DNA of 64,000 nt from Stictocephala bisonia. Lineage: Eukaryota > Arthropoda > Insecta > Hemiptera > Membracidae. The stretch lies in NCBI GenBank assembly GCA_035578905.1, contig JAQJVL010000793.1:62001-126000 (forward strand), read 5' to 3'. Shown here piece by piece: positions 43,684-56,700 of this stretch. The stretch's first letter is position 1, and the number at the start of each line of letters is the position of its first letter. The notes under the pieces are model-generated. The model was not told the DNA's origin and searched no databases. It saw nothing but the letters and a program-made list of their open reading frames with translations. A program made the position numbers and the translations under genes.

Positions 43684-45427
43684 TGGGTAATCATTTAACT
43701 GCAGAGAACCTATTCTAACAATGGTTCACATAGTCACAGAGAGCTCCCTACGCTCATTCAATTATGGAGTAGCCGGTATGCTCAAATTTAATGAAGTTTT
43801 GTGCGTGAGATTTAGCTCTGTAAAAGGAGAGATCTTTCCACCTGTATTGTTGTTTTTTTTTATTTATTTATTTATTTTTTTTAATCTGATGTATTTATAT
43901 GTATCAGTGGAAATCAAATTTATAGAGATTGATACTTTAAATGGATTGGTGGTTGACAGGACTAATATGCTATATCTGTTAGGACTACTATCTAATAATT
44001 TATTTGAATGTTTAAACGTAAATATAAAATAAATATACTTTAATTATATTAGTTCTATTATTAATAAGGTGGGTTTTACTTAGTCAAAAATACAGAAAAC
44101 ATTAATTTTATTGTGAGTTTTGTAATGAGCATTAAATTAATTCATGAAAATGTAGAATAAGAATAAACTCTCACCATTAATAAACATAAGTACAGTACTT
44201 TTTATTATATAAAAGTAAACTTCACTCGCCAGTTCACATGGGTTTGTAGGCCTCTGTAGAACTTTATTCAACGAGTGAGGTACCAATCGTTAACTTAGTT
44301 GGGAATTCAGACCTTGGACTTTGTCCTCCGCAGTCCAAAGCCTTAGCCACTGACCCATCACTCAATTGTAAATTAACACTTTTTCACATACTATTTTACA
44401 ACGTAAATTTTTACATACATAATTTTGTCTATCGTCCTGTGTATAATTAATAGTGATTGACTAACAAATAGCATGATGGTATCGTCGATAAATCAGTCTC
44501 ATAGACGATAAAATACAAGCATGTTATGGATATCTTTAAGTATGTTAACTCGTCAAATGAGAGAACGCCTTTTTTAGATTATGGCAGTTGTCATGGAAGA
44601 AGTTATGCTGTCAAAAAACCTCCAAGTTCCATTATATTGCTACCGTAATAGTTGAATAAGAATGTAGTTGAGTATGAGGTAAACAAAAAATTCCCAATGA
44701 TCTTGTCTGACCAGGCATACTAAAGTTGTTACTGCTGAGTAGTCACTGGCAGTAGAATTCACTACTAAGTCAATTGTGCAGGAACATAATACCCAGAAGC
44801 GTTCTTCTTTTATGGCAGAGGGCCCAGACCCAAGGACTTCACAATCAAGTTTTATAGCACAGGTTGTTTATTGTTGTAAAACAGTTGTTTGGAGGAGGAA
44901 AATTGTTGTGGATATCTTAGGCGATAGGTTCTGTTTTTATCTCTCTTGATAATGATCGGTTTAATGGTTGCAGCCGGCGTGAATAATACTTCTACAGAAG
45001 GCAGGAATGCATCTGCCAGGGTTCATTGTAGATTAGGGGAGAAAACTGAGTATCAGGCTTGCTAGTAATTTATCCTTTATAGCCTTCGAACTATTTAAAT
45101 ATTGCCATAAAATTGCTATATAATTTTATAAAATCAGATGAACTAAAGACGGATTTTTACATATGTTTTAACCTTTATAATTCTTGCTTGTAAGCCAACA
45201 ATGATACAACTGTCACGTGGTTCGGATACTACGTAAAGCCGTATATACTTTAGTTGCCTTGCCTATTAGGCAACAAATATTTGGCACTAAGTACTGTTAA
45301 TAGTACATAATTCTTTTCGTAGGATGGTGTGTTATATAATTTAAAGTTTACTCCAGCTTAATGTAATTTAGAATGTTATTGGTATTTTGTGTATGTGCTT
45401 TTTTAGTATTACAGTATAAAGTATTCT
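43684..45427. other. Intergenic sequence
   Basis: Apart from the SINE below I recognise nothing. The 103-codon open stretch at 43721-44032 is hydrophobic and A+T-rich, with no family resemblance, and is not called a gene. Confidence 0.5.
44245..44365 (-). mobile_element. tRNA-derived SINE, diverged
   Basis: On the minus strand GTGGCTAAGGCTTTGGACTG is a good A-box region, and GGTCTGAATTCCC (from 44301) is a slightly changed B-box at the usual distance. The resemblance to the 32.6-kb and 57.1-kb copies is in layout, not in close sequence. Confidence 0.5.
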
Positions 45428-45784
45428 TTTTTATTTTAATTTATTTATTGAACCAACGGCAATGCCTTTTTAAACAAAGATTAACAAACATGCAAAAATA
45501 ACTGTTGTACACTAACAATTATATGAAAAAACAATATGACTATAAGAAATAACAAACAATAGAAAAACTACATAGTAAAGTAAATAAATAGTAACAACGA
45601 ACATGAAATAAATTAAACTAATATAAACTTTCAAAATTCAACAATGAAAAGACTAAAGCTAAATAGACTAAACAAATGATAACAATAAACTAATACTGAA
45701 AGCAAATAACAAAATAACTAGCGTTATAATGAAAGTGTGTAAGTGTAATGTAATCGGATGAAATGTGTAGGTGTGTGGATGGGT

Positions 45785-45786
<2 letters not shown>

Positions 45787-45866
<80 letters not shown>
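45787..45866. repeat. GT microsatellite
   Basis: About 40 GT units within the 3' region of the retrotransposon copy. Confidence 0.97.
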
Positions 45867-45870
<4 letters not shown>

Positions 45871-45944
45871 GTTGGCAGGGTGTGAGTATTTATAGGTGAG
45901 TGGAAGGAGGGTAGAAGGTTAGGAAGGAGCGAGGTGAAAAAGGT

Positions 45945-47240
45945 TTACAGACAAGATAAGTCCATCATTTTTAGCTTCTTCTCAAATGCATGGATGCTGT
46001 CAAAGGGGAAGTCAACCTGACCAGAGATAGCATTTCCGATGCTCATTAGGCGAGGGAGTGGACTGTTCTTCAGATAGTTTCTGCTGTGGGCTCTTCTTAT
46101 GAACGGCTCAGAGGATCTAGTAGTTCCTGGAACACGAAACTCAACTAGCTGCAGAAGTTCTGGGCAGTCAAGAATTCCACGAATCAACTTGAAGAGGAAC
46201 ACAGCATCAGCAACAGCTCTCCGATGCTCCAAAGGCCGCAGGTTGAACTTCAGAAGCTCGAGCTGATCAACAGGCACATCCCAGCAACGATAGCCCAGCG
46301 AGAACAACATCATTCTAATGAAGCGACGCTGAATTCCCTGAAGTCTGGTTATGTGAATGTCTAGGTAAGGTCGCCATACGACGCCGCCGTATTCTAGGAC
46401 TTGGAGTACAAAGGACTTATACAAAAGACCCAGTGAATGTGCTGAAAGACCACTCTTCGCCACTCTGGCAATAAGACCGATGACTCGTCTAGCTTTTGTG
46501 CAGATGTCATCAATGTGTTGCTCACAAGATAAAGAGGATGTGAGATGGATACCAAGGTCTCTTATGTCATTACAACGTTCCAGGGTTGCTCTATCAGCAG
46601 TGTAGTTGTTGACAACAATGTTTCCCCTTCTACTGAAAGTAATTACTTTACATTTCTCCACATTAAGAGACATCTGGTTCATCTCACACCAATGCATAAC
46701 ATGATTAAGGGACCTCTACAGAACATCACAGTCTTCTCTAGTCTTGATCGGGTAGAACAGCTTAATATCATCAGCATATAGTAGAAACTTAGATTCAATA
46801 CTTTCAGTAATATCATTGATGAAGACATTAAAAAGATAAGGTCCAAGCAGGGAACCCTGAGGAACCCCGGATTTCACTGGGAAGGGATCAGACATACCGG
46901 AGCTATATTTCACTACTGAAAATCTATCACTCAAATAGCTATTAATCCAGGTTAAAAAAGGCTCGCAGACTCCATATCCTTTCAGTTTTTGAATCAACAA
47001 CTTGTGGCACACCTTGTCGAAAGCCTTACTAAAATCTAGGTAAATGGCGTCAACCTGCAGGCCCTGAGAGAAACAAGTGTACATAAAATTACTAAACACC
47101 ACGAGGTGGTAACTGTAGAACGGCCGGGTGTGAAGCCGTGTTGCTCTACAACTATGATGTTTCTAAAGACAGGTTTCAACCCATCTAAGACAATGGCTTC
47201 AAATATTTTGACAATGGGTGACTGAATAGTTTTATGGATT
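45945..47240 (-). pseudogene. Jockey-like reverse transcriptase, copy A
   Basis: From the 5' side (high coordinate) the translation shows SPIVKIFEAIVLD (about 47180-47220), [14 protein letters not shown] (about 47105-47145), then a frameshift, [18 protein letters not shown] (catalytic Asp), [20 protein letters not shown], and [10 protein letters not shown] (the YADD box). After CDVL, one in-frame TAG (46713-46715) precedes RSLNHVMHWCEMNQM, which has normal spacing. The thumb and tail region (VLEYGGVVWRPYL, RIQRRF-type) runs to 45945. The catalytic residues are intact, but the TAG, the frameshift and the truncation make it dead. Confidence 0.85.
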
Positions 47241-47582
47241 CCGAGATGACATAATCGAGATCTAAATAATTAATTTCTGTCTAAAATTTGAGCTTCAGAA
47301 GAAGTAAGTGAATAATTATAGTCAGTGAATATCGATTTCAATTTCTGCAAATGGATAGTAGTTGCCGAAAATAGTAATGTTTTTGGTTTACCTGTCTGGT
47401 GTCCAATATTTTACATATGTTTTATACTTTGCTTTTTTCCCGTGATTGGAATCATAATAGGTTAGTCTGTTCGATTATCGTCTGTTTTGTTTTTCTTTAT
47501 TAGTATTATTTATATTCATCGAGATTTATTTATTATGGATTGAATTTCTTTGGAATAAATTCTATTTTAGTTTTCGTTTATA
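47241..47582 (+). promoter_or_regulatory. Region upstream of Su(fu)
   Basis: This holds the 5' untranslated region and probably the promoter of Su(fu). It is A+T-rich. No TATA box, initiator or other element can be assigned with confidence, and it directly abuts a truncated retrotransposon. Confidence 0.35.
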
Positions 47583-47734
47583 ATGGCTGAAGTGGAGAGA
47601 TTGCCGTGCCATAACCTTCCAATGAATTTTCTTCCACCTACTCCTCCAGGGCTTGAAGCATTATATTTGGCATGTAGACGTATTTATCCAGATCAGCCAA
47701 ATCCACTACAGGTTGCAGCTCTTGTAAAATATTG
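47583..47734 (+). CDS. Su(fu): Su(fu) exon 1
   Basis: ATG at 47583 opens MAEVERLPCHNLPMNFLPPT. The exon runs to VAALVKYW with the donor GTAAGA splitting the Trp codon. The N-terminal 20 residues are variable in the family; the rest is strongly conserved. Confidence 0.95.
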
Positions 47735-50700
47735 GTAAGAATTTTAAATTGTATATTAAAAATCTCTATTTACTCTGCTCATTTGTAGTAGGCCTTAAAA
47801 TTACACCTACAACTCTTTTTTGAAAAGATATCTTAGAGATATTATTCTCTCGTAGGCTAGTTCAGGTTATAAAAGTAATGAAGTTATTTTGTTATCTGCG
47901 GTTACATATCTGCTATCCAAAAATAACACATTGTAGTAACTTAGTCATAGAATAAGCAAAATAGCTGTTACTCAAATTGGTACAATCAATTACAAGCTGC
48001 CAGCGTCACAGTGATAGGTATCAAATTGATCTGGATTTGACTGCCTGTCTACAAAATGTGAAGCAAGATCGGACTGCAATCATAGTGAGGCCAAACTGCA
48101 ATCACAATTTAGTAGCCTAGTCCAGATTTTCACTACAGCATGCACTAAAAACTTGTCATAGTATCAGTATTGATTAAGTTCAGTAGCAATCTAGAAAGTA
48201 TTTTTGTTTATGCTATTAATAATATATAAGTAATTCCCTTATATATTATTTTTATTGTTTAATAAGAATAACAAATATAAGTGATTCCCTTTTTAAGAGT
48301 AGAAATTTTTTATGAACAGGGCAATTCAAATTAGTGTTTGGGGAGAGATTGTACATATGTCTAGAATGTCTGATGATCTTACACATTAAATTTATTAATA
48401 TTCCGTAATGTATTTATTTGCCTTATTTAACTAATATTCAGTCGAATATAAACCACTGTATTTGTATGGAAGGGCGGATGAGTCACAACACTGTACGTGC
48501 ATTGTTAAGATTTAGGGGAAGAAAATACTTTTTAATCCTAAATTTACTCCAAATAAAAACAATTTTCATTTCATTATTAATTGGTTTTGTATCCCGCATA
48601 TTTGTTCTATTTGAACTTCTGCAATCCTGCTATTCAAATTCCTTAGTTTATAAAATATTTGGAATTTTGAAGAGTTCTAATGTTGTATTAAAATGAAAGA
48701 AAATTGATTGCATGAGAATATATCAACCATCATTTTGTGTTCTAACAAAAATCATTAAAATAAATCTATAATAAAAGCAGAAACACCATCTTAAGATAAG
48801 AAGGAAAAGCACCTTCTCAGAATAGATCATATGTCTCTAGACAGATTATATGAAGAAGACTAAACAGGATAAGACTGGTGAAAGGTTATTGTTAAAACTT
48901 CAAAAGGTATTATTCTCTGAATGTAATTGCTAATTTGTTTTTTATTGCACAGTTGGTTTATATATTTGATGGATTTTGACTGAAATAATGTAGATATTTA
49001 GGTAAATTTTTTCATATATATTGTGTTTATTTTCAAATCCCTGTTTTATTTTATTTTCTGTTTAATCTCTTTGTTTAGATCTATATTTATTTTAATTAAA
49101 ATACTGAATATGTAAATAAAATATTCAAAAATGTGGTACCTATGTTTTGCTTTTGTACTTTTTTTATAATTATTCTATTGCAAGGTTGATATTTAATATT
49201 TTTTTTAGGTTAGGAGGTCCAGATCCACTAGACTACATAAGTATGTACGCTAATCCTGGAAATCCAGAACTTGATGTTCCTCCACATTGGCATTATATAA
49301 GGTAAACCTATAATTTTAAACTTAATATAATTTTACTTAACCCAATATAATTTTTCACATTACAAATTTTATTTTATTGTCTCAACGGCAATGCCATTTA
49401 CATGCAGACTTACGTATAAGAGTATAGAACATTTTTAACGATACAAAATGACTAGTACTAAACGTGGCAGCATATAACAATTGTAACAAATTAATAAATA
49501 AATATATAAAAATATGTATGACTAACAACAAGCCAATATCTATGAATTCTTCAATTTTTGCTTGAATGATATGAGGCTCTCGAAGAAGAAGTCAACCACC
49601 ACCGGCACTGAATTACCAAGTTGATGCAGTCTAGCTACTGGTCCGAGTTTCAGATTGTTGGTTCTATAGTGCATGTGGACAAACAAATCTGTTGATCTGG
49701 TAGTTCTAGGGACCCTATAGTTAATCCTGTCCAGAAGATCCAAGCAGTCGATGTTACCTTTAATCAGATTGAAAAGAAAAACAAGGTCCGCTTGGTCTCG
49801 ACGTGCCTCCAGAGAGTCTAAATGAAAATAGTCCATCAAAAGGTCCACGGGAAGTCGGCAAAGGCAAAACGCAGTCTTGTACCTACAAGCCTAAGGAATC
49901 TTCTTTGGATTCTTTCCAAACGAATGATATGGTGGAGGTAGTATGGTTTCCATATTATTGAAGCGTATTCAAGGATGGGACCTAGAAGTGATTTGTAAAG
50001 TATGGTAATGGAATACACAGACAGGCCACTCTTTGCAGCACGAGACAAGAGACCAAGAAGTCTGCTAGCCCTTTTACAGATGTCGTCAATATGGCATTCT
50101 GGCGACAATGACCTGGTAAGTCGCACTCCCAAATCCCTCACTGTCTCAACTCGCTGCAGAATGGTTCCATGTAACTGGTAATTGCACTGAATGACCGATT
50201 CACCCCGACAGAAAGATATAACCATGCATTTGGACGTGTTCAATTCCATCTTGTTATTAGCACACCACTTGGACACCTCATTCAAGGAACGTCGAAGGAC
50301 CTCACCACCCTCAGCATCCCTTAATGCACTGAAAAGTTTGATATCATCTGCGAAGATGAGAAACTTACTCTGAATAACCTCACCAATGTCATTAATAAAT
50401 AAATTGAAGAGATAGGGCCCAAGAGTGAGCCTTGAGGAACCCCTGATTTAACCTGAAAAGGTTCAGAGTAAGCACCACCGTGGCTAACTATGGCGGTCCT
50501 CCCTCTCAAGTAACTTGCAAGCCAGGACAATAAAGGATCCAAAATTCTATATGATTGGAGCTTCAACATGAGGATGGCGTGGCTAACCTTGTCAAAAGCT
50601 TTGCTACAATCAAGGTATATAGAGTCCACTTGGGAGTAGTTTTTAAATGCGGATAATATAAATTCTTCGTACAACACAAGATTTGTAATGGTCGATCTTC

Positions 50701-53700
50701 CTGCAGTGAAACCGTGCTGTTCTGGAATAAGTATTCTTGAAAGTAGGGTCTTCAGTCTGTCCAGAACAACTGATTCAAAAATCTTGCCAATAGGGGACTG
50801 AATAGAAATAGGGCGGTAGTTGCTAACTGACTGACGGTCTCCATCTTTATAGATTGGAACCACATAGCTTGCTTTAAGCGATGAAAGGAAAACACCCTCT
50901 CTAAGACTTTCATTGAAGAGATGAGAGAGCTGTTTACAGACAATATCGCTACAATTACGGAAGGCAATAGGAGGAATGAGGTCAGGTCCACAAGCCTTGT
51001 TGACATCCATAGCATCTATCTTTCGCTTCACTTCCTCAGCAGTACACTCAAGCAAAGACAAAGAACAGTTACTATCTCTAACTGGAAATTTGGTTGAAAT
51101 TCTATCAGGCTCAGAATATACACTGGAAAATTGGCGAGCAAACATGTTACAGATCTCATGGCAATCAGATGATTCCTCATCCCCAAGTTTCATCCTAGAA
51201 GCTGTAACATTGGTTCGTCTCAGAGATTTGATGTGACTCCAGAAAATCTTGGGGTTTGAAGAGATTGTCCCATCCATACGAGCAATATAAGAGTTGTAGC
51301 AGCCCGTTGCAAGATTTCTACAAGCAGTTAATCACCCTAGCAAAAGCAGAATAATCACTATCAAAGCCGGTCTGCTTATAAACCCTGTGCAGTATTTTCT
51401 TATTGACTATCACGACCTTCAGTTCTTGACTAAACCAGCGCGGGAAGTGAGATTGTCCAACACGTTTTGAAGGAGTGTTGTTTGCTACCAACTGACTCAG
51501 TCCTCCAATATACTGAGTGAAAGACGCATCAAAACCGCGTCCAGGTTGAGACATTTCAGTGTTTAGATTATTGATATCTTCTCTTAGTTGATAAAATTGC
51601 ATTTGTGGTAGTTATCTCAACTGAGAAGAGGTATTCTCTTTTGGAAGAGTGAGGTCAAAATCCAATGCGGGATGATAAGTGTCCTCCTTAACTAGAGGCT
51701 CATTAGATTGACGCACTACACAGGGTAAGTTTGAATATAGCTGGGAACCATGGTCATTTGATACTTCGTTTAATTCTTTTAATGAAAGTGTAGTGAACAT
51801 ATCATCAATTAAACTTGCCGGAAATTCAGGGCTAGTAGCGCTGTTGAGGTTAAAGTCTCCAGTGAGGACAAAATCATAATCGTCAGCAACCTGATGGTAT
51901 AACTGCTCCATAGTGTCACATAGGGATTGGTATTTACTAATAGGCTGATTTGGAGGTATGTAAATGCAACATAAGAGAACATGACAATAACCGTAGGTCA
52001 AATCTACAGCAATCGCTTCAATGTCTTCAGGAGGAAAGGCAATAGTAGAAACTTTCAAATTCTTATGATCTTTAAACGTACAAATTGTGCACATGTCTAA
52101 AATTAGTTGTTAAAAATAGTTTTATTAGTATGCAAAATAGTTTGCAAACTATTTTTCAAGTGCATAAACTGTTCTAAAGAAGCCATATTATACTATATGT
52201 CAAAACGATATAGTAAAATACTCAATCCTAGTAAAGTGTTTTCTGATATGATTTTGATCTGTACTCTACAAATTAAGTTGTTAACATCAATGTGGAAATA
52301 TACACAATTGTGGATCAACATCTTTTAACTACAATAATTTGAATAGCTTTTGAAAGCAAGCATCGGTTATACATTTTGTCTCTGAGCTGACATTCATGGT
52401 AAGCTATCACTTCCCAGTGGGAGGAAACCTCAGAAAAATCAATTTTGATTAATAATTTATAGAGTCACTGTCACAGTAAAAATTATAACTATTCAGTCTT
52501 AATTTACAGGTAAACGTACTTATGATATTAGTTAAATAGTTGTCTAAAGTAGAGGAGTTGTAAATAGAGAAAAATATTAATTTAAATCCAACAAATAAAA
52601 AGACAAAAAAAGTTTCTTAGGACATTATAACAAAACTACAATTTTGTCATGCTATAAACAAAAATTGTATACATTAAAAAACACACAATTTATAAAATTA
52701 TTTTTTACATACTTTATTTTAAATAATGACACAGATTATATCATTTTGAAGTGCATTATGATATCTCTAAGAACCTTAAATTCAAATCATATTTGCAAAC
52801 AAAAGACATAAACATTAGGGATGTTCTCTAACCAAAATGTCTGAATAGCTGTTAGAGAACACAATAAACTGCCAAAATTCATATCCCCTTTCATCTCAAG
52901 TTCATACAGAATCCAATGGTATAAAACTAACTAGAATATTGATAAAAAAAAAAAAATATAAGGAAAGAAAAACCTATCCATTGGTTATTCACAATTTAGA
53001 ATTCATGATTACAGCATTCAGAATAAAATTAGGTTTGACTATAAGGAAAGAAGAGTTATTCTTGATTAAAACTAAATAGACTGTGAAGTAATATAACTCA
53101 CTTATTTCCCAAATAAAACTTATTCGTTAAAATATCAGTGTGAAGACAATGAATACAAATCTCTGTAAGAATTGCAGACACCATGTTAAAAATTCAGCCT
53201 TGCATAGAGCTAGTTCACCACGATGGAACATCTTTTCCTTCAAGTCGGCGTGTGTAAGAGAGAGGGCATTAACAGACTGACTGTTGGCTATAAGGCATGT
53301 TCTTCGTATAGAGATGAGGGACAAAGAAGATAAGCCATTTTACATTTTTTGCCTGAAATTGTAGAATTTACTATGTCACGCTATGATTTAACAAGCTATA
53401 TTGGACTAATGTGGACCTTGGAATCTCATAAATAAAGTGGTATATGACACAGTTTAATTGAGTCGTATTTTCAATATTAAACATAATGTTAAACCATAGC
53501 AAATGGAGACATTGAATGTTAAAATTTGCATTTAAGCATTCCCAAGTTGAATGAAATGTTAGATTTGTATGTATGATTTACCTCCTGCTATGGGCATTGC
53601 AGTTTTGGGTTGTCGGACCTTCACGGCGATGGAAGAGTCCATGAAGTAACTGCAGCCGACACACCAAGTGGGTTTGGCTTTGAATTGACCTTTAGACTGA

Positions 53701-56700
53701 GAAGGGAAGTGGGAGAGACTGCTCCCCCTACTTGGCCTGCTACTCTTATGCAGTCCCTGGCAAAATATGTCTTCCAGTCAGGTAAGGAACCTTAAATGTA
53801 TGCTTGAAACTGGCAATTTGTCAAACTTAATTCTTAAAACCACAATTAAAGGCCACAAAACCACAAAAATGATAAGGGTGCTCCTTTATTTGTTAAGAGG
53901 CAGTTCTACAAAATTATGTTTGAATAAAAAAAAAAAATCCTGCAATGTGGCAGCAAAAGTTGTGTACAATTTCTAGTCCTGATGAATTAGAGTTTCCAAT
54001 GTTGGTTTTTCCTTGATGTGAGGTTTTTTCAAAACTGTTACTATTCTGGAGGAAGATATAATTATACTGAATAGCACATTGTTGTGCTGTGACTTCAAGT
54101 AAGTATACTAAAGGGTGGTGGCTGGGCGGTTTGGCGAACTTTCGACTAAACAGTCACATTACGGTTAATCTTCATTGATTTTGATAACTAGTAACCTAAT
54201 GACAAAGAAGCTTCTTATCTCTTTGTTATTTATACGTTAACAGTTTGTGTGTGTTTCATTCGTTGGGCAGTTGTTTTATCTTTATATGTTATAATTACTG
54301 AACTCTCATACAAACGTCTATAGCTTTCCAACTAAAATCATAATTTTTTTAAAAATATATTTTTCGTTCTCTTCTAACTCTGGTTCAGATTTGTCTCGAT
54401 TTATCAACTTGATTTTGTTTAAAAAGTTAATAGACAATATAGGAAATGAGTTTGTTATCATCAGCATATTTTATTTTATGTATTGTGCATAAAACTCCAG
54501 TCTTAGGAGGTAATTTTCAATTCTGAGAATACAACTTTTTGCTAATTAAGTATACAACATTTAAAATGGCCAACTCTTACAGATCATGAATGGATCTAAA
54601 TGATTTTATTGTTATACCAGGTTGAATGATCAACATTCCCTTGTATCTGAGAAACAAAACAACTATTTAGATTTAACTGATGACGAGCTCTTTACTTACA
54701 ATTGATGCCTATAAAAATTGTTAAAAAATAATGTAACGTTCCAAAATTTTACATGTTAATCTCTGTGCAGGCAACACACTGTGTGCGGGAGACCACGTAT
54801 CGTGGCATTGTTCACTGGATAACAGTGAGTCGCGGTTACAACACATGCTGATGGCCACGGACCCTCAGCTCGCCCCTACTACAACACCATTTGGTACTGT
54901 GACATTCGTACAGGTAGTTGGTATCTGTCGTGAAGAACTGTTGGCTGCTCAGCGCTGGAATGGGCCTGGTGTGCTTGACATACTAAAAAGATTACCAGTG
55001 TAAGATTTGGAACTCGCTTTTACTGGGAAACATATGTTATAATAGTTCTACTTCGTTTTAGTTTTAGTAATGTTACATAATGATATACTTAATGGTTTTA
55101 GTTTACGTTGAGATTCATTTTTATAGTCAAACTAATATAAAAAGTTTATTTTACAGTTCTTAATTTTGCTTTTTAAAGAGACAATGTTCTAAATATTTCT
55201 GTTTAATCTGGAAATGAGTATGCTGTATAGTCAGTAAAACAATAAGTTAATGGCCATTTTAGTTTGTTGTATTATTTGGTTATTAAAATATATTATATAC
55301 ATATTATTAGCAAAATAATCTTGAAAGTGAAAGATCAATGTTAATTATTTTCAATCACAGAATAATAAATCAAAACTAGATTAATAATTATATCATTTTT
55401 ATAGTTGATTAAGACACTGAACTCTTACTAACCAAAATGTAAGTAGAAGAACTGAAGAACTAATTTATTCATTCAGGGACTGTCACTAAATCAGCTGACT
55501 ATTTTTGCTTTTATAACTGAAAAAAAAAAAAAAATATAGTATAGGAAATACAGTTTTGAATATGATTTTTTTTCTAATTATATACTGTTCTAGCATTCAA
55601 AGAGAAAATAACTAATTATAGATTGTTGATTGTTACCGTGCGTTGAATATACAAACAAACATTGCTTGTTAGTCGACACAACCTATAGAATATCTGGCAA
55701 TTCTCATTGTCTAGGTTTAGTTACATAAAAATTGATTAATTTATGAAATTTCAGAATTAGTGCTAGTGTATTTTTATTTGTTCATGGTTTGTTTTCTGCA
55801 GGGCTGGTGGTCCTTGGCTTGTAACTGATATGCGCCGAGGGGAAAGTATTCTGGAGTTAGATCCCTCAGCCCAAGATGAGATCGATCGAGGAGTGGCAGA
55901 AGACGGCTCTAATCTTAGTGGAGTCAGTGCTCACTGTACTTGGACAAAAATGGACCCGCTTTTTCTCTCTGGTATGAAACATAGTTGAGCTGGAAATTGG
56001 TTTAGCTGCTGCTTTTGGTTATAAATAAAATCTCATTATTAAATTTTAATTTAATGTACTGTAGGAAAATAAAATATCAGCAAAATCACCTTTGAAGGCA
56101 AGTTTCTGATCTATAGAGAGTTAGGGAGAAGAACTGAGAATTTGATACATTTTGGTGGATGAAGATAAGGGATGGTTATGAGGTAATGGTGGAGGGTCGA
56201 AGCTGGAAGACGGGCATTAAGTTAGCTAGATAGACTTCACGTAAGTTAGCATGTTTGGGTTCAAAAGCGTTGTTCTAAAAATTAATAATAATTTTTAAAA
56301 ATGCTCTAACTTCAGGTTGCAAGCAATTGATAAATAAAATTGAGGAACTGATATTAGAAACTAAGGTGATGATGAAGTGAAATTAAGGCTTTTGCGTAAA
56401 ATATTTAGTTCAGGTTTAGAAAGGGTTTGGTTTGAGGTGTAATACATAGCATGATTAGGGGAAGGATCAACAGTTTCCGCAGGTTTGTGGCTGGAAAAGA
56501 ATGACTGATGGAATTGGGAGAAGGATTGGTACAGAGTTTTTTTTGGAAAGAAAATACTAATTATTAATGAGTTTCTGTCTACTCACCTGAAGAAATTGCC
56601 AGTGGCACAGAAAATTTGTACTAAATTTGTGCAACATGTGATTCAATAGTATTTGTTTACTACTACTGTGGTATTAGTAGACTTTTCTTGTAAGATAAGT

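Larger units (their letters stand above)
45428..47240 (-). mobile_element. Jockey-like retrotransposon copy A, 5'-truncated
   Basis: A minus-strand LINE-like copy that begins within the reverse transcriptase and ends near 45428 with GGCATTGCCGTTGGTTCAAT then AAATAAATT. The same GGCATTGCCGTTG motif ends copy B at 49.4 kb, so the two belong to one family or to close families. A GT microsatellite interrupts the 3' untranslated part. Confidence 0.72.
49364..52094 (-). mobile_element. Jockey-like retrotransposon copy B
   Basis: A minus-strand copy holding the C-terminal half of the endonuclease, the reverse transcriptase and the 3' end. It lies in Su(fu) intron 2, opposite to the gene. The 3' end at 49364-49400 carries GGCATTGCCGTTGAGACAAT then AAAATAAAA, the same 3' motif as copy A. 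The 5' end is truncated within the endonuclease. Confidence 0.78.

Noticed and set aside
43721..44032. 103-codon open reading frame
   Set aside because: A+T-rich, hydrophobic by composition, with no family resemblance, no splice or poly(A) context and no codon-use signal. Likely chance.
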